Program-made: the position numbers and the translations under genes
Part shown: positions 8,741 to 17,991 of the stretch, piece by piece
Numbering within the stretch: the stretch's first letter is position 1
How the letters are laid out: the number at the start of each line of letters is the position of its first letter
Assembly (NCBI RefSeq): GCF_000024265.1
Contig: NC_013204.1
Location: forward strand, 1,910,180 to 1,974,179
Length of the DNA: 64,000 nt
Direction: 5' to 3'
DNA from: Eggerthella lenta DSM 2243
GTDB taxonomy: Bacteria; Actinomycetota; Coriobacteriia; Coriobacteriales; Eggerthellaceae
Notes under the pieces: generated by a model
What the model saw: the letters and a program-made list of their open reading frames with translations, nothing else
Told to the model about the DNA's origin: nothing
Database searches by the model: none

Positions 8741-9966
8741 TAGCGCGTTTCCAGCGCCTCGAGCGCGAACTCGAGCGCCGCACGCACGGCGAGCAGGCGC
8801 ACTTCTTCGCGCGTGCCGGGAAAATGGCAGCAGCGGGCGCAGGTGAGCGACGCGTCCGCGCGCCCGATCCACACGGTGCCCACCGGCTTGCCCGGCTCGG
8901 CCCCGCCCGGGCCGGCGATGCCGGTCGCCGACACCGCCACGTCGCAGCCGAGCGCGGCGCGGGCGCCTTCGGCCATGGCACATGCCGTCTCCTCGCTGAC
9001 CGCCCCGATCAAGGCGAGCGTCTCGCGGCCCACGCCCAACACGTCGCGCTTCACGTCGGAGGAGTAGCTGACGATGCCACCGCGCACGACGTCCGAGCTG
9101 CCCGGCACGTCGGTGAACGTCGCGGCGACGAGGCCGCCCGTGAGGCTCTCGGCCGTGCCGACGGTCGCGCCGGCGGCACGTGCCGCCTCGAGCACGCGCC
9201 CGGCCAGCTCGTCGAGCGCCTCGGGCGAGATGCTCGCGGCCTCCTGGGCGCTGAGCGCGCGCCCTCCCGCTTCGTCCTCTCCCGCATCGGCAGCCGCGGC
9301 CTCTCCGGCACCCGCACGGCGCTTCGCGCGCTTGCCCGACGGCGCGAACCCGAGGATCTCCTTGGCCTTCACGAAATAGTCGAGCATCGAGATCACGGTG
9401 AGCGCCAGCGCGATCAGCATGGCCAGCCACGACACGAGGTACAAGGGGTTGTGCAGCACGCCCTGCGGATCGGTGATCACCACACTGTCCTTGACGATGA
9501 ACAGCACGATGGCGACGATCTGCGCGACGGTCTTCGCCTTGCCGTACCAGCTGGCGGCGATGACCACGCCTTGGCTGGCGGCCACCATGCGGATGCCCGA
9601 CACGATGAACTCGCGCGTGAGGATGACGAGCGCTACCCACGAGGGCAGCACGCCCAGCTCGATGAGCGCGAGCAGGGCGGCGGCCACGAGGATCTTGTCG
9701 GCCAAGGGGTCGATGAACTTGCCGAAGTTCGTCACCTCGCCGCGGCTGCGCGCCAGGTACCCGTCGAGGCCGTCGGTGGCGGCCAGCAGGATGAAGATGC
9801 CGGCGGCGATCCAAGGCTTCGACGCCTCGGCGTCCGCCCAGAACGGGAAGTACTCCGGCCAAGGGCTGATGATGGCCACCACGAACACGGGAACGAGGCA
9901 GATGCGCAGCAGCGTCACCACGTTCGCCGGGGTCCACAGCTTCTCGTGCACGGCACCTTGCGCCAT
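8740..9966 (-). CDS. Fused phosphatidylglycerophosphate synthase (PgsA) and CinA-type amidohydrolase
   Basis: This 408-residue protein joins two enzymes usually encoded by neighbouring genes. Residues 1-205 are a CDP-alcohol phosphatidyltransferase, the membrane enzyme that makes phosphatidylglycerol phosphate, with its motif intact: D65, D68, G69, A72, R73, G82, D86 and D90. A charged Ala/Glu linker spans about 208-245. Residues 246-408 are a CinA C-terminal domain (PncC type, nicotinamide-nucleotide amidohydrolase), with GTAESLTGGL at 270-279 and VSATGIAGPGG at 345-355. The frame is continuous with no stop between. The ATG is preceded by AAGGGGAG and follows the rimO stop by 5 bp. Confidence 0.9.
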   Translation of the reverse strand: MAQGAVHEKLWTPANVVTLLRICLVPVFVVAIISPWPEYFPFWADAEASKPWIAAGIFILLAATDGLDGYLARSRGEVTNFGKFIDPLADKILVAAALLALIELGVLPSWVALVILTREFIVSGIRMVAASQGVVIAASWYGKAKTVAQIVAIVLFIVKDSVVITDPQGVLHNPLYLVSWLAMLIALALTVISMLDYFVKAKEILGFAPSGKRAKRRAGAGEAAAADAGEDEAGGRALSAQEAASISPEALDELAGRVLEAARAAGATVGTAESLTGGLVAATFTDVPGSSDVVRGGIVSYSSDVKRDVLGVGRETLALIGAVSEETACAMAEGARAALGCDVAVSATGIAGPGGAEPGKPVGTVWIGRADASLTCARCCHFPGTREEVRLLAVRAALEFALEALETR

Positions 9967-9971
9967 CGGGC

Positions 9972-11339
9972 TCACTCCCCTTCCATCTCGTAAAGCAGAG
10001 CGTCGACGATGCGCACGCGGCGGATCTCGCCCGGCTCGCCGGCGTCGAGGTACGTGACGCCGTCGACCTCGGGCGCCTGGCACATGGCCCGCCCGAACAG
10101 CTGGCCGTCCTCTTCGACGCCCTCCACCAGCACGTCCATCTCGCGTCCGACGCGCGCGGCGATGCGCGGGCAGCACACGGCGTCGGCCAGGTCGCGCAGG
10201 CGCTGGGCACGGTCGTTCTTCTCGTCCTCGTCCAGCTGGCCGGGCAGGTCGAACGCGCGCGTGCCCTCCTCGCGCGAGTACGGGAACACGCCCACGTAGT
10301 CGAACAGCCCCTCCTCGACGAAGGAGCACAGGTCCTCGAACTGCTCCTCGGTCTCGCCCGGGAAGCCCGCGATGAGCGTCGTGCGCAGCGTGGCGCCCGG
10401 CACGTGCGCGAGCACGCGGTCGACGAGCGCCAGGAACTCCTCGCGCGAGCCGGTGCGGTTCATGGCGCGCAGGATGCCCGCGTCCACGTGCTGCAGCGGG
10501 ATGTCGAAGTAGTCGCATACGTTGTCGTGCGCGGCCACGGCATCCAGCAGCTCGTCGGAAAGGCCTTCGGGCTGGATGTACATGATGCGGAACCAGGTTT
10601 GCGGGAACTCCTCGGCCAACGCGGCCACGAGCGCCGCCAAAGACGACGGCTCGTCGAAGTCGGCGCCCCAGCGCCCCGTGTCCTGGGCGATGAGCACGAT
10701 CTCGCGGGCGCCGGCAGCCACCTGGGCGGCGACGTCTGCGCGCACGTCGTCGAGCGGGAAGCTGCGATAGCGCCCGCGGATGTACGGGATGGTGCAGTAC
10801 GTGCAGAACCGGTCGCAACCGTCGGAAATCTTCACGTAGGCGAACGGCGCGGCCGGGAGGGCGGCAAGCGCCGCACGGGATCCTTCGACTTCGGCGGCTC
10901 CGCCGCTTGCGCTCAGGGTCACGGAGGCGGCGGCTCCCCCGCCCGGGGCGTCGACGCCAAGCGCGTCGGCTACGATAGCGGCGATATCGTCCTCGCGGCT
11001 GCATGGCACGAACGCGCGCGCTTCCACAAGCTCGTCCGCAAGATCCTCGCCGTAGCGGGCGGGCATGCAGCCGGCCACGATGAGCGGCGCGCCCGCCGCG
11101 ACGTTGGGCATCCCGGCCGCATCGAAAACGGCTTCGATGCTCTCCTCGGTGGCGCTTTGGATGAACGAGCAGGTGTTCACCACCACGGCGTCCGCTTCGG
11201 CAGGGTCGTCCTCTATCAGAAACCCGGCCTCCGCCAACCGCACGCGCATGCGCGCCGTGTCAGCCTCGTTCTTCGCGCATCCCAGCGTGACGAAAGCGAC
11301 GCAGGGCGCAACGAGCGCCGCGTCAGATGAGCGTTCCAT
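9972..11339 (-). CDS. rimO: Ribosomal protein uS12 methylthiotransferase RimO
   Basis: RimO is a radical-SAM enzyme that methylthiolates an aspartate of ribosomal protein S12. N-terminal cluster cysteines are C21 (LGCAKN), C57 (NTCSF) and C91 (AGCMPA). The radical-SAM motif CDRFCTYC holds C175, C179 and C182, and a TRAM domain ends the protein. Residues 140-154 are encoded by an intergenic-type palindromic repeat sitting in frame in the linker between the two cluster domains. The start has no clear ribosome site, and yajQ ends 14 bp upstream. The following pgsA-cinA gene starts 5 bp after the stop. Confidence 0.94.
   Translation of the reverse strand: MERSSDAALVAPCVAFVTLGCAKNEADTARMRVRLAEAGFLIEDDPAEADAVVVNTCSFIQSATEESIEAVFDAAGMPNVAAGAPLIVAGCMPARYGEDLADELVEARAFVPCSREDDIAAIVADALGVDAPGGGAAASVTLSASGGAAEVEGSRAALAALPAAPFAYVKISDGCDRFCTYCTIPYIRGRYRSFPLDDVRADVAAQVAAGAREIVLIAQDTGRWGADFDEPSSLAALVAALAEEFPQTWFRIMYIQPEGLSDELLDAVAAHDNVCDYFDIPLQHVDAGILRAMNRTGSREEFLALVDRVLAHVPGATLRTTLIAGFPGETEEQFEDLCSFVEEGLFDYVGVFPYSREEGTRAFDLPGQLDEDEKNDRAQRLRDLADAVCCPRIAARVGREMDVLVEGVEEDGQLFGRAMCQAPEVDGVTYLDAGEPGEIRRVRIVDALLYEMEGE
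10878..10922. repeat. Palindromic intergenic-type repeat lying in frame inside rimO
   Basis: Read in the rimO direction, 45 bp begin GTGACCCTGAGCG and end AGTCGAAGGATCC, with a GGCGGAGCCGCC palindrome between. The same ends (CCTGAGC and GTCGAAGGATCC) bound the repeats at 17861 and 50359. Here the unit equals exactly 15 codons. Confidence 0.75.
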
Positions 11340-11353
11340 ATGGCGAGACCGTC

Positions 11354-11851
11354 CTAGCGGTAGTTGACGAACTGGAGCGGCTGGCCGTAGTCCTTCCCCT
11401 TGAGGAAGGCGATGACCTCCTGCAGCGCATCGCGCGAGGGAGAGCTGACGCGCAGCTTGTCACCCTCGATCTGGACCTTCACCTTGAACTTCTCGGCCTT
11501 GATATCCTTGTTGATCTTGCTGGCAACGTCCTTTTCGATGCCTTCGACGATGGTGGCCTTCTGACGAACGCTCTGGCCGGCAGCCGCTTCGGGATCGGCC
11601 CACTGCACAGCGGCAAGATCGATGCCGCGGCGAACGAGCTTCGAGCCGATCACGTCGATGACCTGCTTGGCCACGAAATCGGCGGGTGCCGCCACCGTCA
11701 TGGACTTGCCCGCCTTGTCGAGGGTGATCTCGGCGCCCGAGTCTTTCAGGTCGTAGCGCTGCGCGAGCTCCTTCTTCGCCTGCTGGAAGGCGTTGTCGAT
11801 CTCTTGCATGTCGACCGTGGACACGATGTCGAAGCTGGATTCCTTGGCCAT
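11354..11851 (-). CDS. yajQ: YajQ-family nucleotide-binding protein
   Basis: YajQ proteins bind nucleic acids or cyclic di-GMP; in some bacteria they act as c-di-GMP effectors. The 165-residue length matches the family (about 163). The start MAKESSFDIVSTVDMQEIDN and the middle LRRGIDL-type segment (SKLVRRGIDLAAVQ) are typical, as is the C-terminal PLQFVNYR. The ATG at 11851 is preceded by AAAGGAACG. Upstream in-frame codons reach into non-coding DNA and are not part of the protein. It sits between the RodZ-like gene and rimO. Which ligand it binds here cannot be told from sequence. Confidence 0.93.
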   Translation of the reverse strand: MAKESSFDIVSTVDMQEIDNAFQQAKKELAQRYDLKDSGAEITLDKAGKSMTVAAPADFVAKQVIDVIGSKLVRRGIDLAAVQWADPEAAAGQSVRQKATIVEGIEKDVASKINKDIKAEKFKVKVQIEGDKLRVSSPSRDALQEVIAFLKGKDYGQPLQFVNYR

Positions 11852-11995
11852 GGAACGTTCCTTTCCGCGCGACACGGCCCGCACTGGCGGGCCGCTCGAA
11901 TTTTCGTTTGCGCACAGCATAGCGCATTTTCGCGCCCAAGCCGGCAATTTCAGAGGCGCTCCATGACGAACGGGTTCTCCGACCGGCGGAAACCC

Positions 11996-13132
11996 CTAAG
12001 CGGCGGATGTTCCATCCCCGGTTTTCGCGCCATCCTCGGCTGCTTTGTCGGCGGCGTCCGCGTCGGCCGACCCCTTCTTCTTGGCATCCGGATGATCCTC
12101 GTACCACTTCTCCAGGTAGGCGTCGAAATCGACCGTGGCCATGGGCATGCCGGTAGCCGGATCGGAGCCGTCGAACTTGACCGCCTCGCCGTCCACCTTG
12201 ATCGTCACGCCGTCGCTCGCCCAAGCGGCGAACGTCCACACGTCGCCCTCGGCCAGCTCAACGGTGTCCTCCTCGCCGCCCGAGAACATCTGGTCTTCGG
12301 ACGTCCCGTCCTTCGTGATGACCGCGTACACCGGGGTGTCCTTGGCGATCGTGTAGGTCACCTTGATGCTGGTCGGAGCAGTTTCAACAGGCTCGGCCTG
12401 CGGTTGCGCGGGGGTTTCGCCGCCTTCCGTGCCGCTGCCGTCCTGCGTCGGGTCGGCGAGCCCCGTCACCGGCAGCTTCGTCACATCCTCGTTCGAGCTC
12501 CCGCCGTTGTTGCCGAACACGAGCACCAGCACCACGATGAGCAGCACGAGGATCACGCCGCCCGCGATGACGAAAGGCAGCTTCGACTGCACGACGCTCG
12601 AGGCCTTCGGCCCTGCGTAGAAGTTCGTGTACTCGGCGTTCGGCAGCGCCGCATGGCGACTGGGATGCGTGCGTCCCTCGGAATAGAGGCGCTCCGAACC
12701 CCCGCGCGCGCCGTAATCGCGACCGTAGTCGCGCCGGTCGTCGTACATCGTACGCCCGAACGCATTCTGCCGCGGCGGGCGCTCGTCGACTTGCTGCGAG
12801 GGGCGAGCGCCCTGCCGCGAGGTCGAGCGTCCCGTGCGCGAAGATCCTCCTCGATCGAAACCCGAGGGCTGCGCGCCGTTGCGCGCGCGTCCCACCTGGT
12901 AGGCGTAGGCCTCGTCCAGGTACATGCGCGTCATCTCGGTGGGGTTGAGCCCCACGAGGCGCGCGTAGGCGTTCACCATGTTGCGCGCGTAGCCGCGCGG
13001 CGGCATGCGGGAGAAATCGTCTTCCTCGATAGCGCGCAGGATGTCGGGTCGGATGCGCAGCCGTCGCGCAGCCGTCGCGAGATCGTAGCCCTTGCGCTCG
13101 CGCGCCTCTCTCAATATGGTTCCGAATGTCAC
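11996..13132 (-). CDS. RodZ-like membrane protein with N-terminal HTH
   Basis: The 378-residue protein has a RodZ-type helix-turn-helix at 1-75 (TILREARERKGYDLATAARR), a long polar linker rich in Arg, Gly and Ser, a single membrane segment at about 186-206, and an extracytoplasmic domain of about 110 residues resembling the RodZ C-terminal domain. RodZ links MreB to the cell wall machinery in rod-shaped cells; the role in this lineage is an inference. Translation starts at a GTG preceded by AGGTGG, 12 bp after the ftsK stop, so it is coupled to ftsK. The acidic, lysine-rich tail is probably disordered. Confidence 0.82.
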   Translation of the reverse strand: MTFGTILREARERKGYDLATAARRLRIRPDILRAIEEDDFSRMPPRGYARNMVNAYARLVGLNPTEMTRMYLDEAYAYQVGRARNGAQPSGFDRGGSSRTGRSTSRQGARPSQQVDERPPRQNAFGRTMYDDRRDYGRDYGARGGSERLYSEGRTHPSRHAALPNAEYTNFYAGPKASSVVQSKLPFVIAGGVILVLLIVVLVLVFGNNGGSSNEDVTKLPVTGLADPTQDGSGTEGGETPAQPQAEPVETAPTSIKVTYTIAKDTPVYAVITKDGTSEDQMFSGGEEDTVELAEGDVWTFAAWASDGVTIKVDGEAVKFDGSDPATGMPMATVDFDAYLEKWYEDHPDAKKKGSADADAADKAAEDGAKTGDGTSAA

Positions 13133-13144
13133 CTGGCCACCTCG

Positions 13145-15673
13145 TTACTCCTCAGGGTTCGCCGCGTCGTGCGCCTCGAAGGCCTTCAACGTCTCGAGCT
13201 CCATGGCGTCTACGAGCACTTCGCGGGGCTTGCTGCCGTTCGGCGGCCCCACGACGCCCTTTTCCTCCAGCATGTCCATTATACGTCCAGCGCGCGAATA
13301 GCCCACCTTCAGGCGGCGCTGGATGTTCGAGGTTGATCCGAGGCCGCTCGACACCACGATGTCCGCCGCTTCCCAGATGAGCGGATCGTCGTCGGAGACG
13401 CCGCCGCCCGAACCGTCGGGTTGCGACGCGCCCAGCGTGATGAGGTTCGTCTGCAGGATCTCGGAATGGTACTCCGGCTCGCCCTGGTCTTTGAGCATGG
13501 CCACCACGGCGTTGATCTCGTCTTCCGATACGTAGCATCCCTGGATTCGCTGGGGACGGGCGAACTCGGGCTTCGACAGCAAGAGATCGCCCAGGCCGAT
13601 GAGGTTCTCGGCGCCCGGCGTGTCCAAGATGACGCGGCTGTCGATGCCGCTGGCCACGTTGAACGAGATGCGGTTCGTGATGTTCGCCTTGATAAGGCCC
13701 GTGACCACGTTCGTGGAAGGGCGCTGCGTGGCCACGATGAGATGGATGCCGGCCGCGCGCGCGAGCTGCGCGATGCGGCTGATGGAGAACTCCACCTCCT
13801 TGCCCACGTTCATCATGAGGTCGGCCAGCTCGTCGATGATGATGACGAGGTAGGGCAGCTCGGCCCCCAGCTCGCCGGCCGGCGGCTCTTCGCCGGCTTC
13901 GATCGCTTTCTGCTGCGCGGCCAGCTCGGCCTGCACCTTCGCGTTGTACTGGCCGATGTTGCGAGCACCCACCTTCGAGAACACTTTCAGGCGGCGCTCC
14001 ATCTCGGCCACGCCCCACGAAAGCGCGCTGGCCGCCTCGCGCGGCTCGGTGACTACGGGCACGTACAGGTGCGGGATGCCGTTGTAGGGCGTGAACTCCA
14101 CGCGTTTCGGGTCGATCATGATGAAGCGCACCTCGGAAGGCGTGGCGCGCATGAGGATGGACATGATCATGGCGTTGATTGACACCGACTTGCCCGAACC
14201 GGTAGTGCCGCCGATGAGCAAGTGGGGCATCTTCGCGAGGTCGGAGACGATGGAGCGGCCCTCGACGTCCTTGCCGATGACGATCTGCAGCGGGCCCTCG
14301 TCCGCATCTTTGATGACGTCGCCCAAGAGCACGCTCTGGCGCGTGCGGTTGGGCACCTCGATCCCGACGTAGTTCGTGCCGGGGATGGGCGCGAAGATGC
14401 GCACGCCCGGTGCCGCCAACGCAAGCGCGATGTCCTGCTCGAGCGCCGTGATGCGGCTGACGCGCACGCCTGCGGGCAGATCGACTTTGAACAGCGTCAC
14501 CGTAGGTCCGGCGACCCAGCCAACGACTTCGGCCATGATAGCGAAGCTTTCGAGCGTCTCCTGGAGACAGGCCGCGGTGTCGGCCAGCTCGGCGTCGGAA
14601 GCGCGGTCCTTCTTGGAGTTCTTCGACACGGCCAGCAGGTCCGCGGGCGGTAGCACGAAACCGTCCGCCGGACGAGGAGAGGCCAGGGGCGTGGAGCTCG
14701 CGGACGGCTTGGGAGCCGCAGGGGAGCTATCGGATTTGTCGTGCTTGCGGCCGAGCTTGCGCGTGAGCGTTTGCGGGGCCTCGCCTCCCCCTTCCTCGGT
14801 AGAAGCCGCACGGTTGCCGATCGCTTGAGTGACCAGCGACTGCGACGCACGACGGGGCTTGCTCGGTCGACCCTTTGCATCCTTGGCGCGCGGCAGGACG
14901 TTCGTTGCACCCGCCTCCACAACCTCGCCGGTCGTGGGCACCACGGGAACCTTCGCGCCCGTCGAGCGCTTCATGCGGGCGTAGGGCGGAGCCGCCAGCA
15001 CGTCGTCGTCCGCATCGTCGGCGACAAGCGCCCGACGGGCGTCCTGTACGCGTTCAACCAGCTTCGACACCGAAAACCCGATGATCACGAGCCCGGCCAG
15101 GACTATCCCGATCATGATGATGCACGTCACCGCTTGCCCGAACAGGCTGATTCCAACCCATGCGATGCCGGCGCCCAGATAGCCGCCTCGCGCGGCGAGC
15201 TCGTCCGACAGGAACAGCCGGTCGACGGAATCGGGCGCGGATTCGGGCGTGAAGAGGGCCAGCAGGGAGAGCGCGGCGACGAAGATCATCACAAGGCCCA
15301 CAGCCACGCGCACCGGTACGCGTTCGCGGTCGAAACGCGCGAGGAAGCTGGCTCCGATGATCAGCAAGAGGAACGGCAAAAGATAGGCGCCTAGACCCAG
15401 CGAGAGGTGCAGCGCCGTGGAAACGAACGAGGTGACCACGGCGTTCGTAGGCAGCACCGCCGCCACGAACAGGACGACCGCGAGCACGGCGAAAGCCACG
15501 CCGGTGATATCGCGACGCGTGCGCTCGTCAAGCAGACGGGGCTCCTCCGTCGCCTGCGGGCGCGCGCCCTTGGCCTGCTTCGCCCTTTTTTCGGCGGGCG
15601 AGGCCGCCTTGCCCTTCGATTTCGTCGCCGAAGACGCTTTCGGCTTCGCGGTGCTGGATGACTGTCGGGCCAC
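13145..15673 (-). CDS. ftsK: DNA translocase FtsK/SpoIIIE
   Basis: FtsK pumps chromosomal DNA through the division septum. After a basic N-terminal tail (1-50) four or so membrane segments lie between about 55 and 215. A Pro/Ser/Lys-rich linker follows, then the RecA-like motor with Walker A GTTGSGKS near residue 487-495 and the IIIDELADLMM Walker B region. The last 65 residues form the gamma winged-helix domain that reads KOPS-type sequences. Length is 842 residues. The start is a GTG with AAGGAG just upstream. It is followed by the RodZ-like gene, as in Bacillus (spoIIIE near ymfM). Confidence 0.95.
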   Translation of the reverse strand: MARQSSSTAKPKASSATKSKGKAASPAEKRAKQAKGARPQATEEPRLLDERTRRDITGVAFAVLAVVLFVAAVLPTNAVVTSFVSTALHLSLGLGAYLLPFLLLIIGASFLARFDRERVPVRVAVGLVMIFVAALSLLALFTPESAPDSVDRLFLSDELAARGGYLGAGIAWVGISLFGQAVTCIIMIGIVLAGLVIIGFSVSKLVERVQDARRALVADDADDDVLAAPPYARMKRSTGAKVPVVPTTGEVVEAGATNVLPRAKDAKGRPSKPRRASQSLVTQAIGNRAASTEEGGGEAPQTLTRKLGRKHDKSDSSPAAPKPSASSTPLASPRPADGFVLPPADLLAVSKNSKKDRASDAELADTAACLQETLESFAIMAEVVGWVAGPTVTLFKVDLPAGVRVSRITALEQDIALALAAPGVRIFAPIPGTNYVGIEVPNRTRQSVLLGDVIKDADEGPLQIVIGKDVEGRSIVSDLAKMPHLLIGGTTGSGKSVSINAMIMSILMRATPSEVRFIMIDPKRVEFTPYNGIPHLYVPVVTEPREAASALSWGVAEMERRLKVFSKVGARNIGQYNAKVQAELAAQQKAIEAGEEPPAGELGAELPYLVIIIDELADLMMNVGKEVEFSISRIAQLARAAGIHLIVATQRPSTNVVTGLIKANITNRISFNVASGIDSRVILDTPGAENLIGLGDLLLSKPEFARPQRIQGCYVSEDEINAVVAMLKDQGEPEYHSEILQTNLITLGASQPDGSGGGVSDDDPLIWEAADIVVSSGLGSTSNIQRRLKVGYSRAGRIMDMLEEKGVVGPPNGSKPREVLVDAMELETLKAFEAHDAANPEE

Positions 15674-15776
15674 GCCCTACTCCTTTATGCTGCGTTTGAT
15701 CTGCGTTTCATGGGTTTGTTTCAGCCTATGCTGCGGCCGCATGCGCCCCCGCGAGGGCGCATGCGGCCATTATAGC

Positions 15777-17702
15777 TTAAACCTCGAGCAAGTTCACAAT
15801 CACCATGGGACGGGTTTTCGTGCGTTCCCACAGGAGGGACAGCAAGGCGTCGCGTCCGGCCTTCTTCCACTCCTTCTGGCCGCCGCCCTTTCCCATAGCG
15901 CGCCCGAGCGCGTTCTTCACGGTGCCCTGCGCCTCGCGCACGAGGAAATCGTCGTCGCCGCCCGTGATGCCGTGCATTTCGATCTGCACGTTGCCCACCA
16001 CGTTCTTTCCCTTCGGCGACACCGCGGCGGCGATGGCCGCAAACCCCTGCGAACCCAAAGCGTTGCGCTCGTCGAGCACGCCCTGCGAGGTGTCGCCCAC
16101 CGACAGGCCGTCCACGAACACGATGCCGCTTTGCACGGTCTCGCCGCGAACGACGCCCTGCGACGTCAGCTCAAGGCTTTCGCCGTTTTCGCAGATGAAA
16201 ACATTGTCGGTCGGCACGCCCGTCGCCTCGGCCAGACGAGCATGCGCGCGCAGGTGCGTGGCCTCGCCGTGCACCGGCATGAACGCCTTGGGCTGCACGA
16301 TGGAGAGCACGAGCTTGAGCTCCTCGGCGCCGGCGTGACCCGACACGTGCACGCGCGCGCGGTTCTTGTCGTATACGTCCGCGCCGATCTTCGCCAGGCC
16401 GTTGATGACGCGCGTGACCGCCTTCTCGTTGCCCGGAACCGGCGTGGCCGACACGATGACCGTGTCGCCTTCGTCCATCTGGATGGTGCGGTGCTCGCCG
16501 TTGGCGATGCGCGCCAGCGCCGAGAGCGGCTCGCCCTGGCTGCCCGTACACATGATGACCACCTGCTCGGGCGGAATGCCCTTGAGGTCGTATGCGTCGA
16601 TGAGGTCCGTGTCGCTGATGCTGAGATAGCCCAGGCGGCGCGCGATATCGGTGTTTTGGATCATCGAGCGGCCCGTCACCACCACCTTGCGGCCGTTGGC
16701 TACGGCGGCGTCGCAGATCTGCTGCATGCGGTGGATATGGCTGGCGAACGACGCGATGATGACGCGACCCTTCGCCTGCGATATGATCTTCGCCAGCTCC
16801 TTGCCGACTTCGGCCTCCGACGGCGTGAAGTTGGGGTTCTGGGCGTTGGTGGAGTCGCTCATCATGAGGTCGACGCCGATTTCGCTGAACTTCGACAGCG
16901 CGCCGAAGTCGGTGGTCACGCCGTCGATGGGGGTCTGATCGAGCTTGAAGTCGCCCGTGTGCAGCACGTTTCCGGCCGGGCTCTGGAAGAACACGCCCAC
17001 GGCGCCCGGGATGGAATGGTTCACGGCGAAGAACTCGGCCGTGAAGCAGCCCAGCTTGATCTGGTCGCCCGGTTTGATCTCGACGAGCTTGGCGTTCTTG
17101 ATCTTATGCTCGGCGAACTTGCCCTCGATGAGGCCCAGCGTCATCTTCGTGCCGTAGATGGGCACGTTGCGATCGAGGTCCTTCATGAGGTACGGGAGGG
17201 TTCCCGTGTGGTCCTCGTGGCCGTGCGTGATGACGATGCCGCGCAGCTTGTCGGCGTTCTCCAGCACGTAGGTGTAGTCGGGCAGGATGAGATCGACGCC
17301 CGGATGGTTGTCGTCGGGAAACATCAGGCCGGCGTCGTCGAGGATCATGTCGCCTTTGCACTCGAACACCGTCATGTTCTTGCCGATGGCGTCGAGACCG
17401 CCCAGCGGGATGATCTTGAGCGTGGCGTTCGGATCCTTCTTCGGCGAGGCGAAGTTGCGTCGCGCGCTCTGGTCGCCGCGGTTGGACGCAGCGCGCTGAC
17501 CGCCCTCCCCCGCCTTCGACAGCTGCGGGCGCTTGTGCTCGAGCTGCACGTGCTTGTACGTGCGGGTCTTCTTGTTGCCCTGGCCGTTCTCGTTTCCGTT
17601 CGCGCGGGGCGCTTTCTCTCCCCTGCGCGGGCTCCCGCCGGAGCGGTTCTCCGTGCGTGCGCGATCGCTTCCGCGCTGGACGCGCGGGTTCTTCTCTTCC
17701 AT
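15777..17702 (-). CDS. rnj: Ribonuclease J
   Basis: RNase J is a metallo-beta-lactamase/beta-CASP ribonuclease with endonuclease and 5'-exonuclease activity. Residues 1-85 form an unusual basic tail rich in Arg, Gly, Asn and Gln. The catalytic zinc motif HGHEDH is near 159-164, with later His/Asp motifs (HTGDFKLD, SHASEEL-like VSGHAGAEE) in place. Length is 641 residues; the tail accounts for the excess over the usual 555. The ATG is preceded by AAGGA. It is flanked by dapA upstream and ftsK downstream, the Firmicute order. Confidence 0.95.
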   Translation of the reverse strand: MEEKNPRVQRGSDRARTENRSGGSPRRGEKAPRANGNENGQGNKKTRTYKHVQLEHKRPQLSKAGEGGQRAASNRGDQSARRNFASPKKDPNATLKIIPLGGLDAIGKNMTVFECKGDMILDDAGLMFPDDNHPGVDLILPDYTYVLENADKLRGIVITHGHEDHTGTLPYLMKDLDRNVPIYGTKMTLGLIEGKFAEHKIKNAKLVEIKPGDQIKLGCFTAEFFAVNHSIPGAVGVFFQSPAGNVLHTGDFKLDQTPIDGVTTDFGALSKFSEIGVDLMMSDSTNAQNPNFTPSEAEVGKELAKIISQAKGRVIIASFASHIHRMQQICDAAVANGRKVVVTGRSMIQNTDIARRLGYLSISDTDLIDAYDLKGIPPEQVVIMCTGSQGEPLSALARIANGEHRTIQMDEGDTVIVSATPVPGNEKAVTRVINGLAKIGADVYDKNRARVHVSGHAGAEELKLVLSIVQPKAFMPVHGEATHLRAHARLAEATGVPTDNVFICENGESLELTSQGVVRGETVQSGIVFVDGLSVGDTSQGVLDERNALGSQGFAAIAAAVSPKGKNVVGNVQIEMHGITGGDDDFLVREAQGTVKNALGRAMGKGGGQKEWKKAGRDALLSLLWERTKTRPMVIVNLLEV

Positions 17703-17820
17703 ATCGTTCCTTTTTTCTCAGGCGACGGGGGCGCATGCACGAGGAGCCGGGTATCCCGGCTGGTCTCGCAGCAGGCTGAAATTCGCTCGAGCCTGCAAGC
17801 CCGCACGTCGCGGTTATATC

Positions 17821-17843
17821 AAGCGCCGCGATGCGCGGCGCTT
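17821..17843. terminator. GC hairpin between dapA and rnj
   Basis: A perfect 9-bp stem (AAGCGCCGC with GCGGCGCTT) and 5-nt loop lies downstream of dapA. There is no T-run, so it may stop transcription weakly or mark the 3' end of the dapA mRNA. A second hairpin (AGCCGGG/CCCGGCT) lies in the rnj leader at about 17746-17763. Confidence 0.45.
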
Positions 17844-17860
17844 CGGTCCTTCTTCATGTC

Positions 17861-17985
17861 GTCATCCTGAGCAGAGCGCCGTTGGTGCGGAGTCGAAGGA
17901 TTCCGCTCGGCGCCAGCCGGGGTACTTCCTGCTATCGTCGCACGGGATCCTTCGACTCCGCGCTACGCGCTCCGCTCAGGATGGC
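17861..17985. repeat. Composite palindromic repeat (two inverted units), copy 1
   Basis: Two head-to-head units lie between rnj and dapA. The first begins GTCATCCTGAGC and ends GAGTCGAAGGATTCC; the second is inverted, beginning GGATCCTTCGACTCC and ending GCTCAGGATGGC. The whole 125-bp arrangement recurs at 50359-50560. The layout is like a REP doublet (BIME). Confidence 0.85.
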
Positions 17986-17991
17986 AAACGG

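Noticed and set aside
17861-17985. CRISPR array, because of repeated palindromic units
   Set aside because: Only two inverted units occur; there are no regularly spaced direct repeats or spacers and no cas genes in the window.
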